64,000 nucleotides of DNA from Sphingomonas oryzagri (GTDB lineage: Bacteria > Pseudomonadota > Alphaproteobacteria > Sphingomonadales > Sphingomonadaceae). The translations under genes were made by a program, and so were the position numbers. The stretch is taken from assembly GCF_029906645.1 (NCBI RefSeq), contig NZ_JARYGZ010000006.1:1-64000 (forward strand). The letters are read 5' to 3'. Of this stretch, positions 7,830 to 16,682 are shown in pieces (within the stretch, counting starts at the first letter, position 1; the number at the start of each line of letters is the position of its first letter). The notes beneath the pieces were generated by a model. That model had not been told where the DNA came from and made no database searches. It saw only the letters and a program-made list of their open reading frames with translations.

Positions 7830-9773
7830 ATGTTTTCCCTGTCCCGCCTCGCGCTGGGCGTGGCGCCCCTGGCGCTGATCGCCGGTGCCGCGCACGCCGG
7901 CCCGCAGCCCGCCGGCAACAGCCTGCCCCAACCGGTCACCATCACCGACACGATCCCGGCGCCGCAGGACACGCCCTATCCGGGCGGCACGATCCAGCTC
8001 GCGGTCGATGCGACCGACGTGACGCGCGGCATCTTCTCGGTGAAGGAAGTGATCCCGGTCGCGCAGGGCGGCAAGCTCACCCTGCTCTTCCCGAAATGGC
8101 TGCCCGGCAACCACAGCGCGACCGGCCAGATCAGCAAGATCGCCGGGATCGCCTTCAGCGTCGACGGCAAGACCATCCCCTGGGTGCGCGACACGGTGGA
8201 CGTCTACGCCTTCCATCTCGATCTGCCGGCCGATGCGAAGGCGGTGACCGCCACCTTCCAGTATCTGTCGCCGACCAAGTCCGATCAGGGCCGCGTCGTC
8301 GCCACGCCCGACATGCTGAGCCTGCAATGGGATTGCGTGGCCTTTTACCCGGCCGGCTATTTCGTTCGCCAGATCCCATTCTCCGCGAGCGTGCAATATC
8401 CCAAGGGCTGGAAGTCGGCGACGGCGCTGGCGCCGGGCCTGTCCGGCGACACCGTCACCTATCCGACGGTCGATTTCGAGACGCTGGTCGATTCACCGAC
8501 CATCGCCGGCCGCAACATGGTGAGCCACGATCTCGCCCCCGGCGTGAAGCTCGACATCGCGGCCGACCGGCCCGACCAGCTGGTCGCCACGCCCGAGCAG
8601 CTCGCCCCGCACAGGAAGCTGGTCGAACAGGCGATCAAGCTGTTCGGCGCGCAGCATTACGACCATTACGATTTCCTCTTCACCCTCTCCGACAATCTCG
8701 GCGGCGAGGGGCTGGAGCATCATCGCTCGTCGGAAGACGGCACCGGCGCCGATTATTTCACCGACTGGGCCAACCAGGCGCCTGATCGCAATCTGCTGGC
8801 GCACGAGTTCACCCACAGCTGGGACGGCAAGTTCCGCCGCCCGGCGGACCTCTGGACGCCGGATTACCGCACTCCGATGCAGGACACGCTGCTCTGGGTC
8901 TATGAGGGACAGACGCAGTTCTGGGGCTACGTGCTCCAGGCGCGATCGGGCCTCGGCACCAAGCAGGAAATCCTCGATTCGCTGGCGGCGACCGCGGCCT
9001 ACTACCAGAACAGCCCGGCCAAGGACTGGCGCTCGGTCGAGGACACCACCAACGATCCGATCATCGCGCAGCGCCGGCCGAAGGGCTGGACGAGCTTCCA
9101 GTGGTCGGAGGATTATTACGAGGCCGGCAAGCTGGTGTGGCTCGATGCGGATCAGCTGATCCGCGAGAAGACCGGCGGCAAGAAGTCGCTCGACGATTTC
9201 GCCCGCGCCTTCTTCGGCGTGCGTGATCGCGACTGGGGCGTGCTGACCTACAGGTTCCAGGACGTGGTCGATACGCTCAACAAGGTGATGCCCTATGACT
9301 GGGCCACCTTCCTCAACGAGCGGATCAACCAGCCGGGCGCCAAGTTCCCGCTCGATTGGATCACGCGCGGCGGGTACAAGCTGGTGTATCAGGACACACC
9401 GACGAGCTGGTGGAAGCAGCGCGAGAAAGGTCGCAAGATCGTCGATCTGAGCTACTCGATCGGCCTCACGATCAGCAGCGGCGACAGCAAGGGCGCGATC
9501 AGCGGCGTATTCTGGGGCAGTCCCGCTTTCGACGCGGGCGTGACGGTCGGCTCCAAGCTGCTCGCGGTCAACGGCCGCGACTATGACAAGGATCTGCTCA
9601 CCAGCGCGATCACCGCCGCCAAGGCCGATGGCAAGCCGATCCACCTTCTGATCAAGCAGGCCGACCAGTATCGCGACGTCGCGATCACCTGGCGCGGCGG
9701 CCTGCGCTATCCGACGCTGGAGAAGGTCGGCAAGGGCGAGACCGGACTGGACAAGCTGCTCGCGCCGAAGTGA
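7830..9773 (+). CDS. M61 family metallopeptidase (glycyl aminopeptidase-like) with PDZ domain
   Basis: A 647-residue secreted or periplasmic protein with a signal peptide (cleavage after AHA, residue 23). An N-terminal beta-rich M61 domain precedes the zinc-peptidase core with HEFTH at residues 325-329 and the third ligand Glu359 in VYEGQTQFWG. A C-terminal PDZ-like segment (about residues 540-630, SIGLTISSGDSKGAISGVFWGSPAFDAGVTVGS) follows. M61 enzymes remove N-terminal glycine/alanine residues. Probably monocistronic, preceded by the hairpin at 7757-7791 and followed by the one at 9781-9816. Confidence 0.93.
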   Translation: MFSLSRLALGVAPLALIAGAAHAGPQPAGNSLPQPVTITDTIPAPQDTPYPGGTIQLAVDATDVTRGIFSVKEVIPVAQGGKLTLLFPKWLPGNHSATGQISKIAGIAFSVDGKTIPWVRDTVDVYAFHLDLPADAKAVTATFQYLSPTKSDQGRVVATPDMLSLQWDCVAFYPAGYFVRQIPFSASVQYPKGWKSATALAPGLSGDTVTYPTVDFETLVDSPTIAGRNMVSHDLAPGVKLDIAADRPDQLVATPEQLAPHRKLVEQAIKLFGAQHYDHYDFLFTLSDNLGGEGLEHHRSSEDGTGADYFTDWANQAPDRNLLAHEFTHSWDGKFRRPADLWTPDYRTPMQDTLLWVYEGQTQFWGYVLQARSGLGTKQEILDSLAATAAYYQNSPAKDWRSVEDTTNDPIIAQRRPKGWTSFQWSEDYYEAGKLVWLDADQLIREKTGGKKSLDDFARAFFGVRDRDWGVLTYRFQDVVDTLNKVMPYDWATFLNERINQPGAKFPLDWITRGGYKLVYQDTPTSWWKQREKGRKIVDLSYSIGLTISSGDSKGAISGVFWGSPAFDAGVTVGSKLLAVNGRDYDKDLLTSAITAAKADGKPIHLLIKQADQYRDVAITWRGGLRYPTLEKVGKGETGLDKLLAPK

Positions 9774-9780
9774 CGATACC

Positions 9781-9816
9781 CGTCAGCCCTTCCCGTTCGC
9801 GCGGGAAGGGCTGACG
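9781..9816. terminator. 15-bp perfect hairpin after the M61 peptidase
   Basis: Arms 9781-9795 and 9802-9816 are perfect inverted repeats (CGTCAGCCCTTCCCG and its complement) with a 6-nt loop. They lie 8 bp after the M61 stop. No U-tract follows on either strand, so it is either a U-less terminator or an RNA-stabilising hairpin. Confidence 0.5.
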
Positions 9817-9849
9817 AAGAATTCACGAGACGGCGGGGCGGCCGGCGCT

Positions 9850-10518
9850 ATGCTCGCCGACATGGCTCTCTCGCTCCATCTCGGCCGGCGCATCGCGCCA
9901 CCGCGCTTCATCGCCTTCGTGCTCATCCTGGTCGCGGGGCTGCCGATCCTCCAGCCGCTGCTGGGCTGGCGACAGGGCGCGATGGCAGCGTTCGACGTCG
10001 CGGCGATGATCTTCCTCGTCTCGCTCTGGCCGCTGCTCACCACGCCGCACGCTAAGGAAATGCGCATCCATGCCGAGCGCAACGACGCCAATCGCGCGGT
10101 GCTGCTGGCGATCACCGGCGCGGTCATGCTGGTGGTGCTGGTCGCGGTCGGATCGGAACTGATCGAGAAGGACGCGCCCAAGCCGCTGGCGATCGCGCTG
10201 ATCATCGTCACTCTGGTGCTGAGCTGGCTGTTCTCGAACATCGTCTATGCGCTGCACTACGCCCACATGTTCTACAGCCAGGAGGCCGGCGACGAAGGCT
10301 GCGAGGATACCGGCGGGCTCGATTTTCCGAGTACGAAGGAGCCCAATTACTGGGACTTCGTCTATTTCAGCCTGACGCTCGGCATGACCTTCCAGACATC
10401 CGACGTCGAGATGACGACGACGCCGGTGCGCATCGTCGCCACCTTCCACTGCTTCGCCGCCTTCATCTTCAACCTCGGCGTGCTGGCCTTCACGATCAAC
10501 ACGCTGGGCGGCGGCTAG
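9850..10518 (+). CDS. DUF1345 family inner-membrane protein
   Basis: A 222-residue protein with about five transmembrane helices. It matches DUF1345: the signature region NYWDFVYFSLTLGMTFQTSDVEM, a pore-loop-like segment before the last helices, is characteristic. An ion-channel-like fold has been suggested from that loop, but the function is unproven. ATG at 9850 is used; ATG at 9862 is an alternative. The stop overlaps the convergent glycosyltransferase stop by 4 bp. Confidence 0.85.
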   Translation: MLADMALSLHLGRRIAPPRFIAFVLILVAGLPILQPLLGWRQGAMAAFDVAAMIFLVSLWPLLTTPHAKEMRIHAERNDANRAVLLAITGAVMLVVLVAVGSELIEKDAPKPLAIALIIVTLVLSWLFSNIVYALHYAHMFYSQEAGDEGCEDTGGLDFPSTKEPNYWDFVYFSLTLGMTFQTSDVEMTTTPVRIVATFHCFAAFIFNLGVLAFTINTLGGG

Positions 10519-11438
10519 GCCCTCAGCAAACGGACCTGCTCGGTCGAACGGCGGCGATATTCGTCGGTCGAATAACGATGCGTGCCGACGAAATGGAGGA
10601 AGCGGGCGTCCGGATTCGGCGCCTCGTTCCAGTAATTGAGGTAGCGGCGATAGGGCAGCGGCCGCATCCCCGGCTCGTTGGCGAGCAGGAAGCTGGAGGC
10701 GACCTGCTCGGTGCCCCACTCGGTCCAGCGCTGCTTGCCGACCAGGTCCTCGCCGGCCAGCGAGAAGGCCTCCGCCTCCGGGCGCCCCGAAGGCCCGCCC
10801 CGCGCGAAGCCGGTGAAGCCCGAGCAGCCGCGTACGTAGCGATAAGCGGCGGCGTCGGGATAGGCGGCAAAGCTGGTCTCGATCGCGGTCTGGATATGGA
10901 GGCGCCCCGCCGGCGCGCCTTGCGGATAGCGATGCGCCACGAACTCCGGCAGCGGCAGCGCGCCGACACCGTCCGTCTCGGGATCGCCGAGCAGGGTGAA
11001 GCTGTGATTGCCTTCGATCGCCGCCAGCACCTCGGGCACGTCGCCCACCGTCACCGTGTCCGAATCGAGCTGGATCACGAAATCGTCGGCGCGCAGATCA
11101 AGCAACGTCAGCAGCCGCTCCCAGGTGCCGCCCTGCGGGCAGCGGCCGGTATCGACATCGCGGATCGAGCGGATCTCGGGATCGCCCAGGTGATGCGCCA
11201 ACACCGCCTTGTCGGCCTGCGTGAGCGATCCGTCGTCAAGGATCGCGATCCGGCCGATCCTGAGCCGCGCGTGCAGCGACTTCACCGCGACCAGATAGGG
11301 CAGCAGCACCCGCGTGCCGATCATCGAGAAGATCACCACCCGGTCGGCCGTCGGCACGATCGGCGGCGTCGCCAGCACCGCGCGTGCGGCGCGCAGGTGC
11401 AGCGTTTCGCGGCCCTTGCGGAAGATGCGGTCGATCAT
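10515..11438 (-). CDS. putative GT-A type glycosyltransferase
   Basis: A 307-residue protein without signal peptide or membrane helix. Around residue 120 it carries FVIQLDSDTVTVGDVPEV, a DxD-like metal/nucleotide-sugar motif at the end of a beta strand, as in GT-A glycosyltransferases. It ends with the conserved-looking WNEAPNPDARFLHFVGTHRY. No closely named family is recognised. ATG at 11438 is preceded by an in-frame GTG. A family-A repeat (11457-11523) sits just upstream of the start, inside its leader or promoter region. Substrate unknown. Confidence 0.65.
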   Translation of the reverse strand: MIDRIFRKGRETLHLRAARAVLATPPIVPTADRVVIFSMIGTRVLLPYLVAVKSLHARLRIGRIAILDDGSLTQADKAVLAHHLGDPEIRSIRDVDTGRCPQGGTWERLLTLLDLRADDFVIQLDSDTVTVGDVPEVLAAIEGNHSFTLLGDPETDGVGALPLPEFVAHRYPQGAPAGRLHIQTAIETSFAAYPDAAAYRYVRGCSGFTGFARGGPSGRPEAEAFSLAGEDLVGKQRWTEWGTEQVASSFLLANEPGMRPLPYRRYLNYWNEAPNPDARFLHFVGTHRYSTDEYRRRSTEQVRLLRA

Positions 11439-11456
11439 CACCCCTTGCGTCCCAAT

Positions 11457-11523
11457 CCGTTCGTGTCGAGCGAAGTCGAGACACGTTGCGCCCGCGTCCC
11501 TCGACCACGCTCGGGACGAACGG
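11457..11523. repeat. family-A palindromic repeat, copy 2
   Basis: A 67-bp copy bounded by CCGTTCG and CGAACGG. The half-hairpins are GTGTC-GAGCGAAGTCGA-GACAC and GTCCC-TCGACCACGCTC-GGGAC. The stem bases differ from copy 1 but pairing is kept on both sides. It is located 18 bp upstream of the glycosyltransferase start. Confidence 0.88.
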
Positions 11524-11545
11524 GAGAGAACTTAACCGGCGGCGG

Positions 11546-12031
11546 TCACTTCCCCGTTAACGCGAGCCGCTCGATCCCCTCGCCTTCGATCCGCCACGGC
11601 TGCCAGCCCTCGTTGCGTTTCGCGCCGATCCGCTCGTAGAATTTCATCGCTTCGGTGTTCCAGTCGAGCACCGCCCAGTCCATCCTCGCGCAGCCTCGCG
11701 CCAGCGCCTCCTCGGCGAGCGCGACCATCAGCGCGCGTGCCACGCCCGATTTGCGCTCGCTCGGATCGACGAACAGATCTTCCAGATAGAGACCCGGTCG
11801 CCCCGTCCAGGTCGAGTAATTGAGGAACCAGAGCGCCAGACCCACCGCTCGTCCGTCGCGCTCGGCGATATGGGCATGGACCTGCGCGCCTCCCCCGAAC
11901 AGGTTCTCGGTGAGCATCGCCTCGGTGGCGATCACGGCGTCCGGCTCCCGCTCGAAATCGGCGAGCGCGCGCACCATGCGCAGGATATCGGCCTCGTCGC
12001 CGGGCGCGGCGGCACGGATGGCGAGGCTCAT
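11546..12031 (-). CDS. GNAT family N-acetyltransferase, diamine acetyltransferase-like
   Basis: A 161-residue single-domain GNAT. The acetyl-CoA-binding motif A is seen around LEDLFVDPSERKSGVARALM, followed by LDWNTEAMKFYERIGAKR (motif B). Overall similarity is to the SSAT-like (spermidine/spermine or diamine) branch, whose signature LYLEDLFV is present. The substrate is not determinable from sequence. It runs on the same strand as the glycosyltransferase but is separated by a repeat, so it is probably independent. The 234-bp region upstream is divergent with the pdxI-like gene. Confidence 0.88.
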   Translation of the reverse strand: MSLAIRAAAPGDEADILRMVRALADFEREPDAVIATEAMLTENLFGGGAQVHAHIAERDGRAVGLALWFLNYSTWTGRPGLYLEDLFVDPSERKSGVARALMVALAEEALARGCARMDWAVLDWNTEAMKFYERIGAKRNEGWQPWRIEGEGIERLALTGK

Positions 12032-12265
12032 CGGGCGGCCGCCGGTGAAATTGACAACATTGACAGCTGTGAGAGCAAAAAACGAACTCCTGAGTGCCGT
12101 TCGATCGCCACCCGATCGATCAGACGAGACCCTGACAGGCGCAATCCTACAAGGGAAGGCCCCGCATCACTGTCCGCTCAACCGTACAGCCCGTGCGAAT
12201 TTGATCGGATTATCGCGCGCCAGAACCGCCACTATCTTGGCGCCACCCCATCAAGGAGACCTCTC

Positions 12266-13156
12266 ATGTCCCATCCCGACGTGACGCGCGCCGGCACCTT
12301 CCGGCTCGGTGATCGCACTGTGAACCGCCTCGGCTACGGCGCGATGCAGCTTGCCGGCCCCGGCGTGTTCGGCCCGCCCAGGGATCATGACGCGGCGATC
12401 GCCGTGCTGCGCGCGGCGGTGGAGAGCGGCATCGACCATATCGACACCAGCGATTTCTACGGCCCGCACGTCACCAACAGGCTGATCAGGGAAGCGCTGC
12501 ATCCCTACCGCGACGGCCTGACGATCGTCACCAAGGTCGGCGCCAAGCGCGGAGAGGATGCGTCGTGGAACCCGGCCCAGTCGCCCGCCGAGCTGGAAAG
12601 CGCGGTGCACGATAACCTGCGCAATCTCGGCCTCGACGTGCTCGACGTGGTCAACTTCCGCGCCATGGGCGATCCCGAGGGCCATGGCCCGGCGGAAGGA
12701 ACGATCGCCCCGCAGTTCGAGGCTCTGGCGAAGCTGCGCGAGCAGGGGCTGATCCGCCACCTCGGCGTCAGCACGATCACCCCGACCCAGCTTGCCGAGG
12801 CGCGCGGCATCGCGCCGGTGGTGTGCGTGCAGAACCTCTACAACCTCGCCCACCGCGAGGATGAGGCGATGATCGACGATCTGGCGAAGGACGGCATCGC
12901 CTACGTGCCCTATTTCCCGCTCGGCGGGTTCAGCCCACTCCAGTCCGATGCGCTGTCCGCGGTGGCGGAGCGGCTGGGGGCGAAGCCGATGCAGGTGGCA
13001 CTCGCCTGGCTGCTCCACCGCGCGCCCAACATCCTGCTGATCCCCGGCACCTCGTCGGTCGGCCATTTGCGCGAGAATATCGCGGCGGGCGGGCTGGAGC
13101 TTCCGGTCGACGCGCTGGCGGAGCTGGACGGTATCGGCGCGAAGACGGTGGCCTAA
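12266..13156 (+). CDS. pdxI: aldo/keto reductase of the PdxI (YdbC) type, probable pyridoxal reductase
   Basis: A 296-residue TIM-barrel NADPH oxidoreductase. It closely resembles E. coli YdbC/PdxI from the N-terminus (VNRLGYGAMQLAGPGVFGPP) through SDFYGPHVTN to the C-terminal LIPGTSSVGHLREN. Catalytic Asp/Tyr (DTSDFYG) and Lys (IVTKVGAK) are present. The usual His strand reads DVVNFRAMG, as in the pyridoxal-reductase branch. PdxI interconverts pyridoxal and pyridoxine. ATG at 12266 is preceded by AAGGAG; longer frames upstream are unsupported. The stop overlaps the convergent gene at 13153 by 4 bp. Confidence 0.85.
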   Translation: MSHPDVTRAGTFRLGDRTVNRLGYGAMQLAGPGVFGPPRDHDAAIAVLRAAVESGIDHIDTSDFYGPHVTNRLIREALHPYRDGLTIVTKVGAKRGEDASWNPAQSPAELESAVHDNLRNLGLDVLDVVNFRAMGDPEGHGPAEGTIAPQFEALAKLREQGLIRHLGVSTITPTQLAEARGIAPVVCVQNLYNLAHREDEAMIDDLAKDGIAYVPYFPLGGFSPLQSDALSAVAERLGAKPMQVALAWLLHRAPNILLIPGTSSVGHLRENIAAGGLELPVDALAELDGIGAKTVA

Positions 13157-13473
13157 GGCACCTGCGAAATCGCGCCGATCGTCCCGTAGAAACCGGCATG
13201 GCGGAGCGTCTTCACGATATCCGCCATGCAGTCGTAGGAGATCTCGCCGCCCGCCTTGCCGATGAGGTGCAGCGCGATCCCCTTGTCGGGCAGGGCCGCG
13301 ACCAGCGCGTCCTGCCCGGCCTCTGTCGCGATGTCGCCGGTGTCGACACCGTTGACCTGCGGCACGCAGCCCTTGTGGGTCGCGTCGTGGCCGACGAAGA
13401 TCGTCTGGTGGCGACGCACCTCGGGCGCCTCCGGTCCGACCGCCACCAGCCCCAGCAACAGGCCGGCGATCAC
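13153..13473 (-). CDS. small hypothetical protein coupled to ispG, ExbD/TolR-C-domain-like
   Basis: A 106-residue protein starting with GTG overlapping the ispG stop (GTGA), hence translationally coupled to it. A short hydrophobic N-terminus ([13 protein letters not shown]) could be a weak signal or anchor. The C-terminal half ([37 protein letters not shown]) recalls the periplasmic domain of ExbD/TolR proteins, but the transmembrane helix with its conserved Asp is absent. Function unknown; the ExbD resemblance is only a suggestion. It has three cysteine-or-histidine-rich spots (HDATHKGC). Confidence 0.6.
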   Translation of the reverse strand: MIAGLLLGLVAVGPEAPEVRRHQTIFVGHDATHKGCVPQVNGVDTGDIATEAGQDALVAALPDKGIALHLIGKAGGEISYDCMADIVKTLRHAGFYGTIGAISQVP

Positions 13474-14600
13474 TCCGCCGCGACCGCCTGTTCCGCTGCC
13501 GCCTTGTGCGCTTCCAACTCGGCCGCCTTGGCCTCGACCAGCTTGACGACGTGATCGACCATATCCTCGTCGGCGATCGTGTGATCGGTGACGCCGGAGA
13601 GATAGATCATGTGCTTGCCGTTACCGCCGCCGGTGACGCCGATGTCGGTCTCGCGCGCCTCGCCGGGGCCATTGACGACGCAGCCCAGCACCGAAAGCGA
13701 GAGCGGGGTCGAGATGTGCTTCAGCCGCTCCTCCAGCTTCTCGACGGTGCGGATCACGTCGAAGCCCTGCCGCGCGCAGGACGGGCAGGAGACGACGCGC
13801 ACGCCCCGCGTGCGGATGCCGAGCGACTTCAGGATCTCGTAGCCGACGCGCACCTCTTCCTCCGGCTCGGCCGAGAGCGAGACGCGGATCGTGTCGCCGA
13901 TCCCGTACCAGAGCAGCGAGCCCATGCCGATCGCCGACTTCACCGTGCCGCCGATCAGGCCGCCGGCCTCGGTGATGCCGAGGTGCAGCGGGCAATCGAC
14001 CGCTTCGGAAAGCTGCTGGTAGGCGGCGACGGCGAGGAACACGTCGGACGCCTTCACCGCGACCTTATATTCGTGGAAATCGGCGTCCTGCAGCAGCTTG
14101 ATGTGATCGAGCGCGGATTCGACCAGCGCCTCCGGGCACGGCTCGCCGTACTTTTCGAGGAGATCCTTCTCGAGCGACCCGGCGTTGACGCCGATGCGGA
14201 TCGCGCAATTGTTGGCCTTGGCGGCGTTCACCACCTCCTGCACGCGGGCGGCGGAGCCGATGTTGCCGGGGTTGATGCGCAGGCAGGCGGCGCCGGCATC
14301 GGCGGCTTCGAGCGCACGCTTGTAGTGGAAATGGATATCCGCGACGATCGGCACGCGCGCGGCGCGGACGATCTGCTTGAGCGCCGCCGTCGATTCCTCG
14401 TCGGGGCAGGACACGCGGATGATGTCGGCGCCGGCCTCCTCGCAGCGGCGGATCTGGTCGATCGTCGCCTTCACGTCGGTGGTCAGCGTGTTGGTCATGG
14501 TCTGGACGGTGACGGGGGCGTCCCCGCCGACGGGAACGTTGCCGACCATGATCTGGCGGCTCTGGCGCCGATGGATATCGCGCCACGGACGAACGGACAT
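13470..14600 (-). CDS. ispG: 4-hydroxy-3-methylbut-2-en-1-yl diphosphate synthase
   Basis: IspG (GcpE) is the 4Fe-4S enzyme that converts MEcPP to HMBPP in the MEP isoprenoid pathway. The 376-residue protein has the N-terminal TIM-barrel with [28 protein letters not shown]. The cluster ligands lie in [12 protein letters not shown] and [13 protein letters not shown] (three Cys plus Glu). ATG at 14600 is chosen; a TTG two codons upstream is possible. A TATAGA box (14636-14631, minus) and an inverted repeat at 14650-14683 lie upstream. A small GTGA-coupled gene follows. Confidence 0.96.
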   Translation of the reverse strand: MSVRPWRDIHRRQSRQIMVGNVPVGGDAPVTVQTMTNTLTTDVKATIDQIRRCEEAGADIIRVSCPDEESTAALKQIVRAARVPIVADIHFHYKRALEAADAGAACLRINPGNIGSAARVQEVVNAAKANNCAIRIGVNAGSLEKDLLEKYGEPCPEALVESALDHIKLLQDADFHEYKVAVKASDVFLAVAAYQQLSEAVDCPLHLGITEAGGLIGGTVKSAIGMGSLLWYGIGDTIRVSLSAEPEEEVRVGYEILKSLGIRTRGVRVVSCPSCARQGFDVIRTVEKLEERLKHISTPLSLSVLGCVVNGPGEARETDIGVTGGGNGKHMIYLSGVTDHTIADEDMVDHVVKLVEAKAAELEAHKAAAEQAVAAE

Positions 14601-14649
14601 ACTCAAGCCTTCGCGGTTGCTTCGCCTGCCTCTATAGGCGCTCGATGTG

Positions 14650-14683
14650 GCAAAAGTAAGCGCTCCGGAGGCTTACCTTTTGC
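14650..14683. promoter_or_regulatory. inverted repeat in the ispG/iaaA divergent region, possible operator
   Basis: GCAAAAGTAAGC (14650-14661) pairs with GCTTACCTTTTGC (14671-14683) with one bulged base, around a GCTCCGGAG centre. It covers the place where the ispG -35 would lie upstream of TATAGA (14636-14631). It could be a repressor site or part of an RNA hairpin; no regulator is identified. Confidence 0.4.
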
Positions 14684-14699
14684 TCATGGGACGATCCAT

Positions 14700-14794
14700 C
14701 CCGCCGTCATTGCGAGCGAAGCGAGGCAATCCACGGCCACCAGCGCGGCGTCGATGGATTGCTTCGTCGCTGCGCTCCTCGCAATGACGGCGGG
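14700..14794. repeat. family-B palindromic repeat, copy 1
   Basis: A 95-bp element with perfect 17-bp terminal inverted repeats (14700-14716 and 14778-14794, CCCGCCGTCATTGCGAG). An inner pair GCGAGGCAATCCA ... TGGATTGCTTCG extends the palindrome. It ends 21 bp before the isoaspartyl peptidase start. Related copies are at 27344-27428, 32814-32904 and about 55230-55314. Confidence 0.85.
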
Positions 14795-14815
14795 ATTGCG
14801 AATGGGAGAGTGCGA

Positions 14816-15736
14816 GTGGGCTGGACCCTGATGATCCATGGCGGCGCGGGCTCGATGCAACGCGGCCAGTTGAGCGAGGCGGACGAGCAAGCGGGCCGCG
14901 CGGGGCTGTCGGCGGCACTGGAGGCGGGCGGCGCGGTGCTGCGCGATGGCGGCTCCGCCCTCGATGCGGTGGAAGCGGCGGTGAAGGTGCTGGAGGATGA
15001 TCCCGCCTTCAACGCGGGGCGCGGATCGGTCTTCACCTGGGACGGCCGGATCGAGTGCGACGCTGCGATCATGGACGGCAGCGACCGCAATGCCGGCGCG
15101 GTGGCGGGCGTCACCGCGACCCGCCACCCGGTCAGCCTCGCCCGCGAGGTGATGGCGAACAGCGCGCACGTGCTGCTCTCCGCCGCGGGGGCCGACGCCT
15201 TCTCGAAGGAGCACGGGCTGGAGCAGGCGGCGCAGGACTGGTTCGCCATCCCCGAACGTCGCCGCCAGCTCGACGAGATGAAGGCGCGGCCCGAAGGCGC
15301 GTTCGATTCGGGGATGAAATATGGCACGGTCGGCGCGGTGGCGGTGGACGAGGCCGGCCATGTCGCCGCCGCCACCTCGACCGGCGGGCTCACCGCCAAG
15401 CGCTGGGGCCGGATCGGCGATTCGCCGCTGATCGGCGCCGGCACCTATGCCGACGATCGCGCCGCCGCGATCAGCTGCACCGGATCGGGCGAGCATTTCA
15501 TTCGTCTCGGCCTCGCTCACGAACTGTGCGCACGACTGCGGCTGTGCGGCGACGAGCTGTCGATCGTCGAGCAGGACCTGATCGCCGAGCTGGGCCGGAT
15601 CGGCGGCAAGGGCGGCTTCATCGCCGTCACCCCGCAGGGTGAGGCGCGCTGGGCGTTCAACACGCCGGGCATGTATCGCGGCCGGATCGGCCACGACCGA
15701 GCCGCGCAGGTGGCGATCTTCGGAGACGAGGGCTGA
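14816..15736 (+). CDS. iaaA: isoaspartyl peptidase/L-asparaginase (plant-type, Ntn hydrolase)
   Basis: A 306-residue proenzyme that is expected to self-cleave before the Thr of KYGTVGAVAVD, generating alpha and beta subunits. It hydrolyses beta-aspartyl dipeptides and asparagine. The N-terminus MIHGGAGSM, the block AFNAGRGSVF and the substrate region STGGLTAKRWGRIGDSPLIGAGTYAD are diagnostic. GTG at 14816 is chosen because GGGAGAG ends 5 nt upstream; ATG at 14831 would drop only GWTL and the start residue. A family-B repeat lies directly upstream, so the promoter must be within or beyond it. No signal peptide: cytosolic. Confidence 0.93.
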   Translation: MGWTLMIHGGAGSMQRGQLSEADEQAGRAGLSAALEAGGAVLRDGGSALDAVEAAVKVLEDDPAFNAGRGSVFTWDGRIECDAAIMDGSDRNAGAVAGVTATRHPVSLAREVMANSAHVLLSAAGADAFSKEHGLEQAAQDWFAIPERRRQLDEMKARPEGAFDSGMKYGTVGAVAVDEAGHVAAATSTGGLTAKRWGRIGDSPLIGAGTYADDRAAAISCTGSGEHFIRLGLAHELCARLRLCGDELSIVEQDLIAELGRIGGKGGFIAVTPQGEARWAFNTPGMYRGRIGHDRAAQVAIFGDEG

Positions 15737-15786
15737 TATGTCGGTTCGGCAATGCTTCTGACGCGCCTTCGCGCTAGGGCGCGCGC

Positions 15787-16677
15787 ATGATTCGCATCCG
15801 CCTGTTGCTCGCCGCGCTTGCCGCGCTGTTCCTCTCCGCCTCACCCGCCGCCGCCTGGTGGGAATATGGCCACCAGACGGTCGCCGCGATCGCCTGGCTG
15901 GAGGTGACGCCGCAGACCCGTGCGGGGATCGACCGGCTGCTGCGCCAGTCGAAGCTGCTCGACACGCCGACCTGCCCCGCCCGCACCATCGAGGACGCGT
16001 CGGTGTGGCCCGATTGCGTGAAGACGCTCGGCGACCGGTTCAGCTATGCCTACAACTGGCATTTCGTCGATATCGACGTGTGCAAGCCGTTTGATCCGAA
16101 GGGGCCGTGCGCGGGCGGCAATTGCGTGATCAGCCAGATCGAGCGCAACCAGCGGCTGCTCGCCAACCCCAAGCTCAACCCGCGCGAGCGGCTGATGGCG
16201 CTGATCTTCCTCGTCCATTTCGTCGGCGATCTGCACCAACCGCTCCACGCCTCGGAACGCGACGGCGATCAGGGCGGCAACCGGCTCAAGGTCCATTACG
16301 GCGCGATGCCGCATACCAATCTGCATTCGGTGTGGGACGGGCTGCTCGCCGATCGCGCGATCTCGACGCCGCCGGGTGGTGCGAAGGGGCTGCTCTCCGG
16401 CACGACGCGCGAGAGCCGCGCGCTGATGGCGCAGGGCAGCGTGACGGATTGGGCGAAGGAAAGTTGGACCGTCGCGCACGACGTCGTCTACCCGACCGCG
16501 ACTCACGCCCCGGCCTGCCCGGCGACGTCGCCCGCCGATGCGGGGCTGGACGAGGCGGACATCCAGAAGCTGGTGCCGGTGTTGCGCGAGCAGGTGCTGA
16601 AGGGCGGGGTCAGGCTGGCGAAGATGCTCGACGACGCCTTCGCCGGGCGCGTGAACCTGAAGCCAAGGTACAAATAG
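15787..16677 (+). CDS. S1/P1 family nuclease, secreted
   Basis: A 296-residue zinc-dependent nuclease that cleaves single-stranded DNA/RNA and removes 3'-phosphates. The signal peptide ends at AAA (residue 23), so the mature protein begins with Trp24, the N-terminal zinc ligand of the family, followed by His29 in WWEYGH. Further ligands are seen in YNWHFVDI, VHFVGDLHQPLHASERDGDQGGN and NLHSVWDG. Length is typical. Followed by a family-C repeat and the convergent pal gene. Confidence 0.94.
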   Translation: MIRIRLLLAALAALFLSASPAAAWWEYGHQTVAAIAWLEVTPQTRAGIDRLLRQSKLLDTPTCPARTIEDASVWPDCVKTLGDRFSYAYNWHFVDIDVCKPFDPKGPCAGGNCVISQIERNQRLLANPKLNPRERLMALIFLVHFVGDLHQPLHASERDGDQGGNRLKVHYGAMPHTNLHSVWDGLLADRAISTPPGGAKGLLSGTTRESRALMAQGSVTDWAKESWTVAHDVVYPTATHAPACPATSPADAGLDEADIQKLVPVLREQVLKGGVRLAKMLDDAFAGRVNLKPRYK

Positions 16678-16682
16678 AAAGT

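Noticed and set aside
11870-12265. Upstream extension of the pdxI-like frame
   Set aside because: It runs antisense through the GNAT gene; AAGGAG directly precedes ATG 12266 and the family N-terminus starts there.
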